A stretch of DNA of 64,000 nt from Phlebiopsis flavidoalba (lineage: Eukaryota; Basidiomycota; Agaricomycetes; Polyporales; Phanerochaetaceae), in the NCBI GenBank assembly GCA_035772785.1, contig JAOCPU010000045.1:186001-250000 (forward strand). The letters are read 5' to 3'. The translations under genes were made by a program, and so were the position numbers. The notes under the pieces are model-generated. The model saw only the letters and a list, made by a program, of their open reading frames with translations. It searched no databases and had not been told where the DNA came from. Numbering within the stretch: the stretch's first letter is position 1; every line of letters starts with the position of its first letter. Below, one piece after another: positions 10,128 to 21,583 of this stretch.

Positions 10128-12978
10128 TTAGCCGGTAAGTACGTCCTGGCCCGCCTGCTTCTTCTTCAAGCCAAGCATGTTTTCGTGATCTGCGGCGGCA
10201 CGTCGATCACGGTAAGCGACGACATGAGATCAGTGTAATGTGAACGCTTACAGTCTCCTGTCATGACATCATCCACGATCGGTCTGCTACCAGAGGTAAT
10301 ATAGCGTGTCGAGACGCCGCGGGCGAAATGAGAGGCTGCGAAGACGGAGCTCTTTCAATTCTGCTTTTAACATAAGAACCGCGGGTCGTTTTGCACTCGA
10401 CCGCTTTACGCTGTTGTTTAGATGGCACGAGTTGGCTTTATCGTCATCAGAGCTGATTGAACACTATCAGATATCTCGAATGTGTGAGGATGGCATTTTT
10501 GTCTCACCTAAGACACCCATGTCCGAATCCAACTCAATCTCCATCGCCTCCGCAGCCTCTTTCAGCCAATTCTTCTCGTAGTTCTCTTTTTTTGACCTTA
10601 TGTTGTGCGGAATCAATTTTGTCTCGCAAGTTGAATACGGGCCTTGAGCTTGTCTATTAAAGATAGAGCTCGATGGACATCTCAGGAATTTCCTCTTCCT
10701 CTATCAGACAGTCAGCCTTAGTCACGCACGAGAGGCCGTGCAGAAAACTTACGTCGGCCTAGGCTACCCAAGAGAGCCCACGGACGATGCGGCGCTCACT
10801 TCCGGAGCACACATGAGTAAGCTGAAGCCGCTTCGCATAGCACGGGCCGTACGACCATTTCGATGGACAATAACACATCCGCGGACCGTGGTATCTGGTA
10901 GTGTACGACGTGGTCTACTGCTGGAAACATCAAGACCACGGGCCGCAATGTCTGTCGCGAGCAGGATGGAGTTAGGCGTGGGATTTGAATCTGTCCAGAT
11001 TCTTCAGTCGTTGTCTTTGTTCGAGCTGCGAGTGCAGGGGGAACGCCTTGAGCTGTAGGAGTTCCATGAGGGGCATCAATCGCCGAATGCCGTCGATAGA
11101 AGAAAGGAAGACTAGGGAGCGGCCGGGGTATCGGAGAAGGAAATAGTAGAGATACGCATCCTAATGACGGGTGAGAAGACGTACTTTGAAGTGTGGAGGG
11201 AAAGTGCGCAGCGACCGACCGCTTGCTACTTGGAGACGCAGTCGATTCTGAACACTGCTCTGTCAGCGTAGAAGACTACACCAGCGCTCGGGGCTAAGAT
11301 CAATGACCTCGGGCTCGGGATCACGGAAATCCAGAACGTAAGCAAAAGATCATCTATGACACGGTGAGTGCAAAATAGGTCAGATACAGGCGGAGATAAT
11401 CTGTTGCACCTAGGGTAGAAGCTGGTTTCTTATTTTTGCCGTTCGGACGGAAGCGTTTCTTGAGGTTATGCGTTGTAGGGTCTTTGCTCAGAGTCGCTGA
11501 GAATACGAACGTCTGGAGCTCTGTCCTTCGCATCGGTGGCTGTCTTCTGCTTGAGGCTTTTTCGATGACGTGTTTTTCCGGACACTCGTCGAATTCCGGA
11601 GCAGGCTCAATAGCCTCATCGCTGTATTGTTGATTATAAGCGTGGGTCGGTTGGTATATATAAAGACTATACTCCGCCTGCTTCAGTGTCACAACGAATA
11701 ATGTTGTCAAGTTCAGCGAAATGTCCGGTCTCGATCATGCGGTCCGCCTCATCAAGTACGAGGAATTTCAAATGTTTTATGTCCCGTTCGCTTAAGCTGT
11801 CATCCTGACAGACATCCATGTGAGTTACATTGTGCAAAATGTAGAAAGTATTCGCTGATGACCTCTTGCAAGATGTCCCAAAGGCGACCGGGAGTGGCTA
11901 CTAGGAACGTCGACACCACGGTCCAGTATGCGACGTTGCTTTCTGTGCTGACATCCCTCCGACAATAGTTGCCACGCTGACGAGAGGGGGACCCTTTGGC
12001 TTCGCCGCACAGCAGGGGTCTCTGCCTTCGCTTTCCCCTTCCCTTTTTTCGAAGAAAGCAAGGCCTCGGAGTCTTCCTCTTCTTCTTGTTTGATGTTAAC
12101 AAGAAGCAGTATCAATCGGGTTCAGGCAGGAGTTCAGATGCGAAGAGACTTGAAGCGCAAGTTCGCGCGTTGGGGGCGAGGATCAGCGCGCGCAGAGGTC
12201 TTCTTTGCTTCAGTTCAGCGACAGTCTTGGTGACTGCCTGGTTGAGTAGGTGGTGAAGAATTGGGAGGCGCATACGCTAGTGTTTTTCCTGAGCCCTGGC
12301 GTGAGTTAGAAAGGACGGGCCGTGGATTTGAGACATGGTTTCTCACAGTCTCCGCAACACCTATCACAGTCTTTCCCCCTCCTCGCAGCCGGGAGAGCCC
12401 TCGCCTGGATTGGAGTCGGGGAATTGAACTTCTGAGTGTAGAGCGCGCGATTTAGCTGGTCATGTAGTGAAAACTCGTGCCAATTTGGCAGAAGAGTCTT
12501 TGCTGGGCAGTGGTCAGATCTTTCACTCGACCACTAGCATAGAGCACTCACAATCGAATGGCTGGCAACTCAGGGGCGTTCAGGAATAAGCACCTCTTCT
12601 TGGGATGCGACATTCGAGGGGCCGGCAACGGCATCTGTCACAGGCTCTGATGACTGCTTGGGCTTCTGGCGTGGTCCGTCTTCCAGGATCTACAGCATCC
12701 TACTCAATGCACACATTCATACGCAGTTACCGGCACTTACGTTGAACTTCGCGACTCTTCCGGCTTCAGTTTCCTCGTATACAACCTCTACTCCCTCTAC
12801 CTCCTCCAACTCCATGATTCCGTCGAGTCCAGAGTCGAGCCCAGCTTCATGGGCTCTCTGAACGAGCTTCCACGGCAGGTCATGAGCAGACTGTGTGCTG
12901 TGGTCTTGACCTTCTTACGCGCATAGGCTGTGCGCCGCCAACTTAGCCTTGCGTTTTCGCCTTCAAATCCACGACCAT
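10128..12978 (-). CDS. MAK5: MAK5/DDX24-type ATP-dependent RNA helicase
   Basis: Nucleolar DEAD-box helicase for 60S ribosomal subunit assembly. Almost all helicase motifs can be read, in order: Q motif FNSPTPIQ, motif I GVAETGSGKT (a 51-base intron at 12346-12296 separates AET from GSGKT), Ia LILAPxRELALQV (frame break inside), Ib [51 protein letters not shown]. Then the second RecA domain: [52 protein letters not shown] and HRNGRTAR. The N-terminal LPWKLVQ...[17 protein letters not shown] and the C-terminal [17 protein letters not shown] and [16 protein letters not shown] segments are typical of the MAK5 group. Stop TAA at 10130-10128. The exact start is unclear; 12978 is provisional. It is divergent from ATG11, with only about 200 bases between the starts. 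Confidence 0.94.
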
Positions 12979-13179
12979 CGACCGAGGTTCCGGGCAGCTT
13001 TGTGGCGAGGGGGGGAGAATTGTGGTGAAGAAGAATGTGTTGGCGGAAGACACTTTGATTGGTCGCGCGACAATCCGCCGGGCTTGCCTTTTACGGCCTC
13101 GGACGTACGTCTTGGGGCCCACGAGCCGACGGGCGGGCGGCGCTTACCCCATGCCTCTGCCCTCTGTGCTACACCAGTT
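12979..13179. promoter_or_regulatory. Compact bidirectional promoter between MAK5 and ATG11
   Basis: About 200 bases separate the provisional MAK5 start (-) and the ATG11 start (+), so both genes must share this promoter region. No TATA box is evident; a G-rich stretch lies at about 13008-13016. Role inferred from gene arrangement only. Confidence 0.5.
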
Positions 13180-16100
13180 ATGCTGCAGATATGCCGCGCA
13201 GAGGACGGTCAAATATTCGAGGTGCGCAAGGAATAATACTTGCTAAATACATACTGATGTTTTGGCAGGTCGTCGAACGCTACACTATGGGATATTGAAC
13301 GGTCCGTACCCATTAGACCGGCTTGAGGTTGCTGCATGCTCACAACTGCGGAAGCATAGGTCTGGCTCCCTCGAGCGTTTCCTCAGTGAGCACGCCGAGG
13401 TGGAGGAAGAGTCTATATTGGCGTATCTACCAGATGGACAGAGACTACGCACGGAGAACATCAGGGAACTGGCAGGCTCACAGGACCAGGTGCGTACGAA
13501 CTAGCACTACGCAGTGATGTACCTTCTCAGTCTCCTGCTCTACAGACTATCTTCATCTACAACAAGTTTTATCTGGAACTGGACATTGACTTTGTTGTGT
13601 CCAAACTACGAACAGAACCTGCGTTGCAAACCTCCGGTAGAAGGTGTGTGGTTGTAGCTCTACTTACATCGACTACGGAACCTACGTTTGTGACAGAAAC
13701 CATCACCGCGACACCCCCCATTCAGACCCTCCGTGTCTGTCCACCTCGTACCTCCGTACCGCACACGTTCATCTGGAAGGAGGTCAACCGCGTCCTGCGC
13801 TCGTTACACTGGTCAACAGGAAGCCTTGCGCATCGCGTCTGGTTCACTGGATTTACACGTCCTAGCGCATCCAGGACACGTTTGACACGGTTTCCTTTGG
13901 TGCCCAAAGAGAGCTGGAAAAGCAAGATGCGCTACTCCAAGGCGTTGGAACCTGACCTCCAGATCGTGTCACGTATCCCAGTGCAACAAGGAGTTCGTCA
14001 GTGCGAACCTGCGGAGAAGCTATGGAGCTGGGAGAGAAGGGGCGAACACTTGGAGACTATGTCAGTCAAGCCAAGATGAGGCAGGTGGCGGATACATGCC
14101 GCAAAACACATGGTACGTGCTAGTGACTTGTGAGTTGGCGTGTGCGCTAATAAGAGTCAACCAGAGGACTTGAAAGAGAAGCTGCGGCAGGCCTCCGACA
14201 TTATGGGGAAGTTGAGGGAAGGAACTGACTCTGTCAGAACATCTGTACATAATACCACCAGGTACGGCTCTTTGCGCTCCCAGGCTTCTACACAACACTC
14301 ACGATCACACAGCCTATGGAACGAAGCGGAACTCTGCGTGCGCAGGTCGCAGGAGTTGTATAACAAAATCAAGGACACAACCGCTACAATAGAGAGTGGG
14401 TTCCTCTCTGTAGCCGCAGCCCTCCCAAGGTAAACTGACCATATGAATAGGAGCAGAAACCTCAGTCTGAGAGACTAGTCAGCGGTACGATCTCCGTATC
14501 TCAATTGACTGTACCCTTATGCTCTGCAGACATCAGACAGCAAGAAGCATCTTTGCGAACGGAACTTCAACAAATCACACAGATCAAGGTAAACCATGAG
14601 CCTATGCGTTATACGCGATAACTCAAACCCTCTCGCCAGAAACAAATACACCGAGATTTGCATACGGACATTACGCCACATTAGTCTTCTCAACAATGAC
14701 ATTGTTAAACTTCCTTCAACCCTGACAGCTCTACAGCTAAGTTTCCGAAGCAAGACCACCAGCTTCTCACACATAGAACGGCTGCACAAGATGCTCTACG
14801 CATACGGTGCGACCGTAGTCGAAATAGTCCGTCGGAAGGAATTCGGTGAGTTCGAAGTGGGGCTTACATGGTTCTGTGCTGTCCCGCTCAACCAGCCGCC
14901 AGCACAGTTCTTCTATCAGCGCGCGCAGAGTATCCTGGAAGTCATGGCCAAGATGTCGTGAGTGTATCTCCATACGGCTCGGAGCTTTCCTTTTTTGATT
15001 CGGTTCAATCCAGGGCGAATGAGCGGAAACGGCGGCAGGTGTACCGGGGCGAAGTCCTCAACCTGCTACCATTCGAGACGAGGGGGATGGAGGAACCCGT
15101 CCCCACGATCGATTTCACGCCGTCCGGTTCGAGCGAGATAGCGTACTCTATCCACCGCACGGACATCGATGGTATGCGTTTTACGTCAAGGCTCCGTATA
15201 TGAAGTGACCCGTGACGATTAGATTTAATGAGCGTCCTCGACGATTTGGAGCGCTTCGCGAGAGAATCGCCTCACCCGGCTGTTCTTGATTCCATTAGGG
15301 AAGCCCGCGCCGGACTCGAGAAGGTCATTAACAAGATGGATTCCCTTGAATCGGGATTCGACCGTATCGCGGAAACGATCATGTATGTCATTCATTGTCT
15401 TCGTTGAGGGTGGCTCCGTCTCTGACGTCAAATATTTCCGCGTAGTACTGTCGTCATCAAGGTTCCTCGAACATCGACGCCGGAGTACGATTCTTTGGAC
15501 ATATGTAAACAGCAACACTGATAGTGTCATATAGATACCGAAGCCGAAGCTGATGAACAGGCATACGCCGAGCTTGAGGAGAAAATACACGAAGTGACAT
15601 CTGCCAAACAAGACCAGGAGGCCGCGTTCGCCAGGGAGCGGCAAGGGCTCCAGGACGAGATCGCGCGACTCCGCGCCGAGCTGACCACCTCCGAAGTGAC
15701 CCGCGACCAGCAAGACCGCGACCTGCGGTCTGCGAAGGCCCAGCTCGAGAGCGAGGGCACGTCGCGACGGGTGCTCGAGCGGCGCAACTCGGAGCTGCTG
15801 GGCGAGGCGTCGTCGCAGCAAAAGGCCCTCGCGGATGCGCTCGCAGAGGCGACGGAGCAGACGAAGGCCGCGGAACGGCTGCGGCAGGAGCTCGCGCGGG
15901 TGCGGGGCCGAGTTCGAGGACGTGCGCGCGCTGGAGCAGCGGGGGCGGGACAAGGTTGCAGAGCCTGCTGGAGGAGCAGGCGAACGCGCTCAGGAGGTTG
16001 GACGAGGCGCGCGCGCGCGGCGAGGATCTGCAGACGCAGATCCAGGCCGCGCGCCTGGAGAGCGACGAGGTGAAGCGCGCGCTCATCGAGGCAGGCAAGG

Positions 16101-18125
16101 ACAAGGAGCGGCTCCTCCGCGCGCAGGCGTCCGAGCACCGACCGCATCATGCGCGACCCACATTGCGGAGGCGGACGGCGACCGCGCGGTGCTGGAGCAC
16201 CAGTATCTCGTAGCTCAAGGCCGCACTCGAGGACGCGCAGCGGCAGGTGAAGGACGTGCAGACGCAGTCAGACACGGCGAGCTCGGATGCGGTGGGCCTG
16301 CGGGAGGAGCTCCAGCGGGTCGAGCACGAGCTTCGCGAAGCAAGGCATGTGGAGCGGGGCCTTGCGGGAGGATCTCCGCACGGGCAGGGCCTCGCAGGCG
16401 ACGCATGAGCAGCGGCTGGAGGAAAGCAGCCGGCTGATCGCCCAGCTTCTCGACGTCGCGGTCGCCTTCCGCCAGACGCACGTCAAGGCCCTCAACGCGA
16501 TTCAGACCATGACATCACACGCCGTGTCCAAGGGCGGCGCGAGCGCGAGCATGACGGAGTCCGCGCTCGGGCTGTCTCGCGCTGTTTTGTGCGCGGCGGG
16601 GCTGCTGGAAGCGGTGATCGTGAACCACGTCGAGGAGCCGTTCCCCGTGGACCCCGCCGAGCCCGCGGCGGGGCTCGAGGCGCTCCGGGCGTTCGACCAC
16701 GACCACTTCCTCGAGGTCGTGAACAGGGCGGGGCAGACGATCCGCAAGTGGCAGCGGCAGTGCAAGGAGTACCGCGAGAAGGCCAAGGGGAAAATCTCGT
16801 TCCGGAACTTTGCCAAAGGCGACCTCGCGTTGTTCCTCCCGACGCGGAACTCGGTCACCAAGCCCTGGGCTGCGTTTTAACGGGTGCGTGTCGCCTGAAT
16901 CGGCAAGGCCCCGCCGCGCCCATCGATGCTGCCGTACTGATGACCGACATTTCCCCTTTTTTATCATTATTTTTGTTTATCCGTGCAGTGTCGTTCCCCC
17001 ACTACTTCCTCAAGCCGACAGGGCACCTTGGCGAGCAGCTCAAGACGCGCGAATGGATCGTCGCCCGTATCACCTCTATCACGGAGGGCGTCGTGGACCA
17101 CAAGGTTCGGGAAAATTTATTTCACGGTCATCAAGGGAAAGACGGGCTGATATCTGAATTGTGCGAACCCAGGATGCCAGCACGAACCCGTACGGGCCTG
17201 GGCGACGGCGTCAAGTACTACATGCTCGAGGTCGAGGACTGGACACAGCCACCGTCCACATCGAAGCGACGGGGCGAGCGCAGGAAAGAAGACAGCTCCC
17301 TTATCACCCCCCTTATCGGAGCGTCCTGCATCTGAGTCTTCGCCGGAGCCCACGCCTGGGCCCCCAGACCCGGACGCAGAGGTCGAGGAGCCCTTTTCCG
17401 TCCGCATCAACCACGTCCAGCCACCTCGCCTCGCGCGCGCGCGCCAGCTCCGCGCCCGCGGCGGGCCCGTCGTCGCTCTCGCGGCTCCTCGCACAGGCAC
17501 CCGCCCGAGCATTCAGCGGAGAGCAGCACACCCCCGTCGCGACCCCACTCGCCCCCCGCGCCTGTGGTCTCCCCCTCCCCCCCGCGCAGCAGCTCTCCCC
17601 CTCGCCCTCCCGCACAGCCCCAACACCCCAAAGCACCCCCACCCCCCTCCCGGACCCTCAGCCGCTCCGGCAGCCGCGCCTCGCGCCTCTCCTCGTCCTC
17701 GCGCTTCTCCAGCAGCCGCCTCCCTTCGCGGGCGGCACGGGCGCCGCGAAGGCCGCGGCGACGACGGCCGTCGTGTCTGAGGAGCCCGTGACGGGCAGCC
17801 CGAGCTGCGGACGGACGGCGCGAGTCTCTCGCCGGAGGGCTCGCCCACACGGATGGGCTCGTGGGGATGTTGCCCCGGCCATAGGAGGCGCACGTCGTCG
17901 TACCTCCCCGCGCGGGCGTCGACGCTCTCCGTCGCCACACCGGTTAAGGGTGTGGATGCGAGCACGGTGGGTGTGGGGCTCACGGCGCGGACGCGGCTTG
18001 CGAGTCTGGCGAGCAGCTGGGGCGTCCCGTTTGGGCGGAGGCGAGATGGGGATCCGGGCGCGCAGGCACGGGTGGGCAGGAGGCGTGAGCGCAGGATGGT
18101 GCTCCGCTGGCAGGGCGTGGTGGCT
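13180..18125 (+). CDS. ATG11: ATG11, selective autophagy scaffold
   Basis: Large coiled-coil scaffold (FIP200 relative) that links cargo receptors and the Atg1 kinase during selective autophagy. Start at 13180, MLQICRAEDGQIFEV, then an intron. N-terminal ubiquitin-like region: ERFLSEHAEVEEESILAYLP, TENIRELAGSQDQ, IFIYNKFYLELDIDFVVSKL. Middle: LGDYVSQAKMRQVADTCRKT, HIERLHKMLYAYGATVVEIV, FYQRAQSILEVMAKMS, then a long coiled coil rich in E, R, Q and A from about 15540 to 16500. The ATG11 C-terminal domain is plain: FRNFAKGDLALFLPTRNSVT, PWAAF, an intron at about 16883-16988, SFPHYFLKPTGHLGEQLKTR, EWIVARITSITEGVVDHK and GVKYYMLEVEDWTQP. A proline/serine-rich tail ends near LASSWGVPFGRRR; the exact stop is obscured. 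Several frame breaks occur, e.g. an extra T in the AAFN codons at about 16877. Confidence 0.94.
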
Positions 18126-19462
18126 GTTGGCTTGATGCGTGGTTTCTCCGTCTGTTGTTGCTCTGCGTGCGTACAGGTTTTCTTTGTTGTATCTAGATCG
18201 TGCTGCTGTCGTCGCTTGGATGCAATCTTTTTGATTTTCTTGGCTGTATTGCGAGCGGTGGGTGGGCCTGGTTTGTGTGTGGAACAGGGGGCGTGAGGAT
18301 GCGGTGCCTCTAATGCGGCTTAGACCGTCCTCCCGGTACAGGGCAGTGGCGCAGGATCCTCCATAATTACCCACGCGCGCGCGCCGTCGACGCCCTCGTC
18401 CAGATACGGTCATGGGCCCCGTAAAATTAAGGCGAGAGGGCGCGTCGGTGTAGGCCGGGCAGACTCGTTTTTTCCGGACGCGTCCTGGGCATGAGAGCAC
18501 AGGGCTGGGTTATTGTCCATTAGCGGGCTTCGGGGCAATGGGACGTCATGAATTATTCGCCCGCAAATATAGCGTGCAAAATGGGGCTGCATGGCTGTGC
18601 ACCGCGCACATCGCACGGCGGACGAACGCCGCGCAGGGCCCCCATGGTCCGTGGGTAACAATTGTATCGTAGTGTGTTCTTGGGCACCGTCCAAATGCGG
18701 CCGCGGACACGCGGATCTCGATGGGGAACCCGGGCGTCATGTGGGCGCGGACGGCCGTGCGGCGGGATTCTCGGGCCGCGGCACGTGCGTTCGTGGCCCC
18801 CGCCCGCCGGCCGCTGCCCCGTTCTGGTGCTGCTGACGAGCGCAATCAAGCTTTCGCAGGGGCGGCCCGGGGCGTTGCGTGGGCGACCCTGAGCGCGGAA
18901 AGACGGCGCAAGCGCTGAGCGGGTGAATAGGGCGGGCGGGGGCGCCGCCGCTGGCTTGCTAAAAAGGCGGCATGTCGGGCACATTCTGTGCATCGCGTGC
19001 AACGTGCTCTGCGGGGGCCACAGCGTGGCGCCCGCGCGCCTGCAGGGACGAGCCGGTGCGACACACTCCCAGAGAAAGCAACGCGTCGCCGAAAGAGGCG
19101 TGTGTGGTTCGCAGAGACGAGGTATGCCGCCGACAGCTCCCGTCGCGCGCTGCCTCAGTGGAAGCAGCGCAAAGTAGCTTTTTGCATTGCAGCATCGGCG
19201 GTGGGCGCGCGGGGCGGACGGCTCTGGCCCTCGCACGCAGATTTCACACCCGGGAGAGAAAGGGCGATTGATGGAAAGGCGTTGGTGCCTGCCGTGACTG
19301 CAGATTCCCCAGACGCGGCGGGCTGTGGCCAAATGGCAGCGGGGGCGCAGGCTCCGGGGAGGGACCCTGAGACAACGCGGGGAAATGATGCGTATGGGGA
19401 ATTCGTGGAGAAGAACGAAGAAAACCGGTCAGCGGCGACTGGCGAGCAACACGCCCGCCAGC
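18126..19462. other. GC-rich intergenic region upstream of the sugar transporter
   Basis: Follows the poorly defined ATG11 end. Long open frames on both strands here result from high GC content with few stops; none shows a motif or splice-consistent neighbour. It contains the promoter of the sugar transporter. CCCC/GGGG-type stretches that could bind a CreA-like carbon repressor are frequent, but at this GC content they are not informative. Confidence 0.5.
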
Positions 19463-19468
19463 TATAAA
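19463..19468 (+). promoter_or_regulatory. Probable TATA box of the sugar transporter
   Basis: The sequence GCTATAAAGATC places TATAAA 85 bases upstream of the transporter ATG at 19548, a usual distance for a strongly expressed fungal gene. The leader that follows is C/T-rich, also typical. Not proven. Confidence 0.6.
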
Positions 19469-19547
19469 GATCCCTTGCGCTTCTCCGCCAGGCCTGCCAA
19501 CTTCTCCGGAGTTCCTTCATCACAGCCGCCTCCTCCTCCTGCTCACC

Positions 19548-21583
19548 ATGGGTGCCGGCGCAGTCGCTCAGGACCGGCCACAACGAGGGCTTCCTCCAGT
19601 TTCGTCGACCCCCGCCGCACATGGTACAACAACCCGCCCGTCTCATGGCCCTCAACGGCTGGATCGTCCTCTTAGTCAGTATCCGCCTCGTCATCTTTGG
19701 TCTCCTTCAGAGCGCTGACTCCCCTGCAGCCTCATCACGTCCTCCACGAACGGCTACGGATTGGTTCGCTCATGAACTCGTTCGAGTCGCTCACCCTCTG
19801 GACACGTACTACTTGACCACCCCCACGGCAGCAAGCTCGGGGTCTCCTCAACGCCATCCAGGTATGTCGCCACACCTTCTATTTTTTCTGTCTCCGGAAA
19901 AAAACTCAATCTCCCCTACCAGAACCAATCATCGGTTCCCTCGCCGCCTACCCCTTTGCGCCATACTCCTCCGACTCCGACGGTATCGGCCGCCGTCTCA
20001 CCGTATGGATGGGTGCCACCATCATGTTTTTTTTTTTTTGGCCTGGTGTCGCCGTCCAGGCCGCCGCCACGAACCTCAACATGTTCTACCGCCGCCCGTT
20101 AAGTCCCACCGCCGACGCGCCCCCGCCCCGACGGCCTCGGGCTCATCACCGCCCCGATCGCAGATTCGTCATTGGCTTTGGTCTCACGTTCGTACAACAA
20201 AACTCGGCGCCCATGTTGGTTACCGAGATCGCGTACCCGCCGTACCGCGCCCAGCTCACCTGCGCTCTACAAAACTCGCTCTGGTACTCGGGTAACATTG
20301 TGTACGTGCCGCGCTTGGGCGAGTCGGGGGCTCCGCTGACATATCCTGCAGCGCATCATGGGGACGGACGATTCGGCACAGAGTACATCAACAACAAAAC
20401 TGGGACCTGGCGCATCCCCTAGAGAATCCTCCAGGGCGCCTCCCCTCCATCTTCCAGTTCGCGCTCGTGCTCTTCGCCCCCCGAATCCCCGCGGTGGCTC
20501 GTGTCCAAGGGCAAGGAGACCCCAGGCGCTCAAGACGCTCGCGTACTACAGCGCGGACGGCGACGAGACGGACGCGCTCGTGCTGTACGAGTTCAACGAA
20601 ATCAAGGCGGGCATCGAGCTCGACCCGCACCGTCGCGGCCAACGTCGGCTGGTCTGCGCTCTGGAGCACGCCGGGCAACCGCCGCCGCATGATGATCATC
20701 ATCGCCATTGCGTTCTTCTCGCAGTGGTCGGGTAAAAACGGTCTGGTTTCGTACTAATACCTCTCGCAGGTGTTCAAGACCATCGGCATCACCAACGTCA
20801 CCATCCAGCTGCTCATCACGGGGTGCGTGCATGCGCTATTTTTTTATATCATACAGTAGACTCATTGGCATTTAGTTATCCTCGCGATCTGGAATTTGTT
20901 CTGGGCTGCTGCGGCAGATCGCGTTCGCGGTGGGAGAAGCGACACGACGTGGGGCCGCCGCACGCTCTTCCTGACGTCCGCCGCCGGCTATGCTGCTGTT
21001 CTTCACCCTGCAGACAATCATGCTCCGCGCGTACGTACGCGCACGCTTGCACCAGAACGAGTCCGCCGCGCACGCGGTCATCGCGTTCATCTTCCTCTTC
21101 TACGCCTCTTACGAGTCAACGTGACTACATTTATCATTTCATTAACTGACAGATGCTGACGCCCCTGCCAGTCTCGCATTCCACGCCGCTCATCGTCTCG
21201 TACACGTGTCGAAGATCCTGCCGTAAAGGCCAATGCGCAGCCCCAAGGGGGACTTCAACGTCTTCAACTTCTCCGTCTCCGTCTCGCTCATCTTCAACCA
21301 GTACGTGAACCCGTCCGCGCTCACGGGCAAGCTCGGCTGGAAGTACTACATCGTCTACTGCTGCTGGCTCGCCTTCGAGTTCGCGTTCCTCTACTTCATT
21401 CATCGTCGAGACCAAGGGCCTCTCGCTCGAGGAGACCGCCGCGCTCTTTGACGGCGAGGACGCGACGCGCGCGCTCGGCCAGGCGACGCACGAGATCCGC
21501 CACGACGACCTCCCCGACGAGAAGCAAAAAGGCTCCGGCTCACTGCAGGCGACTACACACCCACGAACGAGCTCAAGGCGTAG
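19548..21583 (+). CDS. MFS sugar transporter (hexose / lactose-permease type)
   Basis: Twelve-span sugar:proton symporter family (MFS sugar porters). Start ATG at 19548 (MGAGAVAQD) after a clear leader. Recognisable blocks in order: LMALNGWIVLL, SFESLTLW, GRRLTVWMGATIM (loop 2-3 GRR signature), GFGLTFVQ, APMLVTEIAYPPYRAQLT, NSLWYSGNIV. Next PESPRWLVSKGKE (the PESPR signature before the central loop), ALKTLAYYSADGDETDALV, NVGWSALWSTPGNRRRMMII, FFSQWSG, VFKTIGITNVTIQLLITG and GRRTLFLTSAAG. The C-terminal half has VFNFSVSVSLIFNQYVNPSA, LGWKYYIVYCCWLAFEFAFL and ETKGLSLEETAALFDGED. The tail ends GDYTPTNELKA with the stop at 21581-21583. The substrate (hexose, lactose or other) cannot be told from sequence. 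At least five frame shifts occur, one around PESPR and others near 20340, 20530 and 21410. Confidence 0.92.

Noticed and set aside
15225..16104. Long minus-strand frames (over 200 codons) opposite ATG11
   Set aside because: Antisense shadows of the GC-rich coiled-coil exon; the plus strand carries the conserved ATG11 protein.
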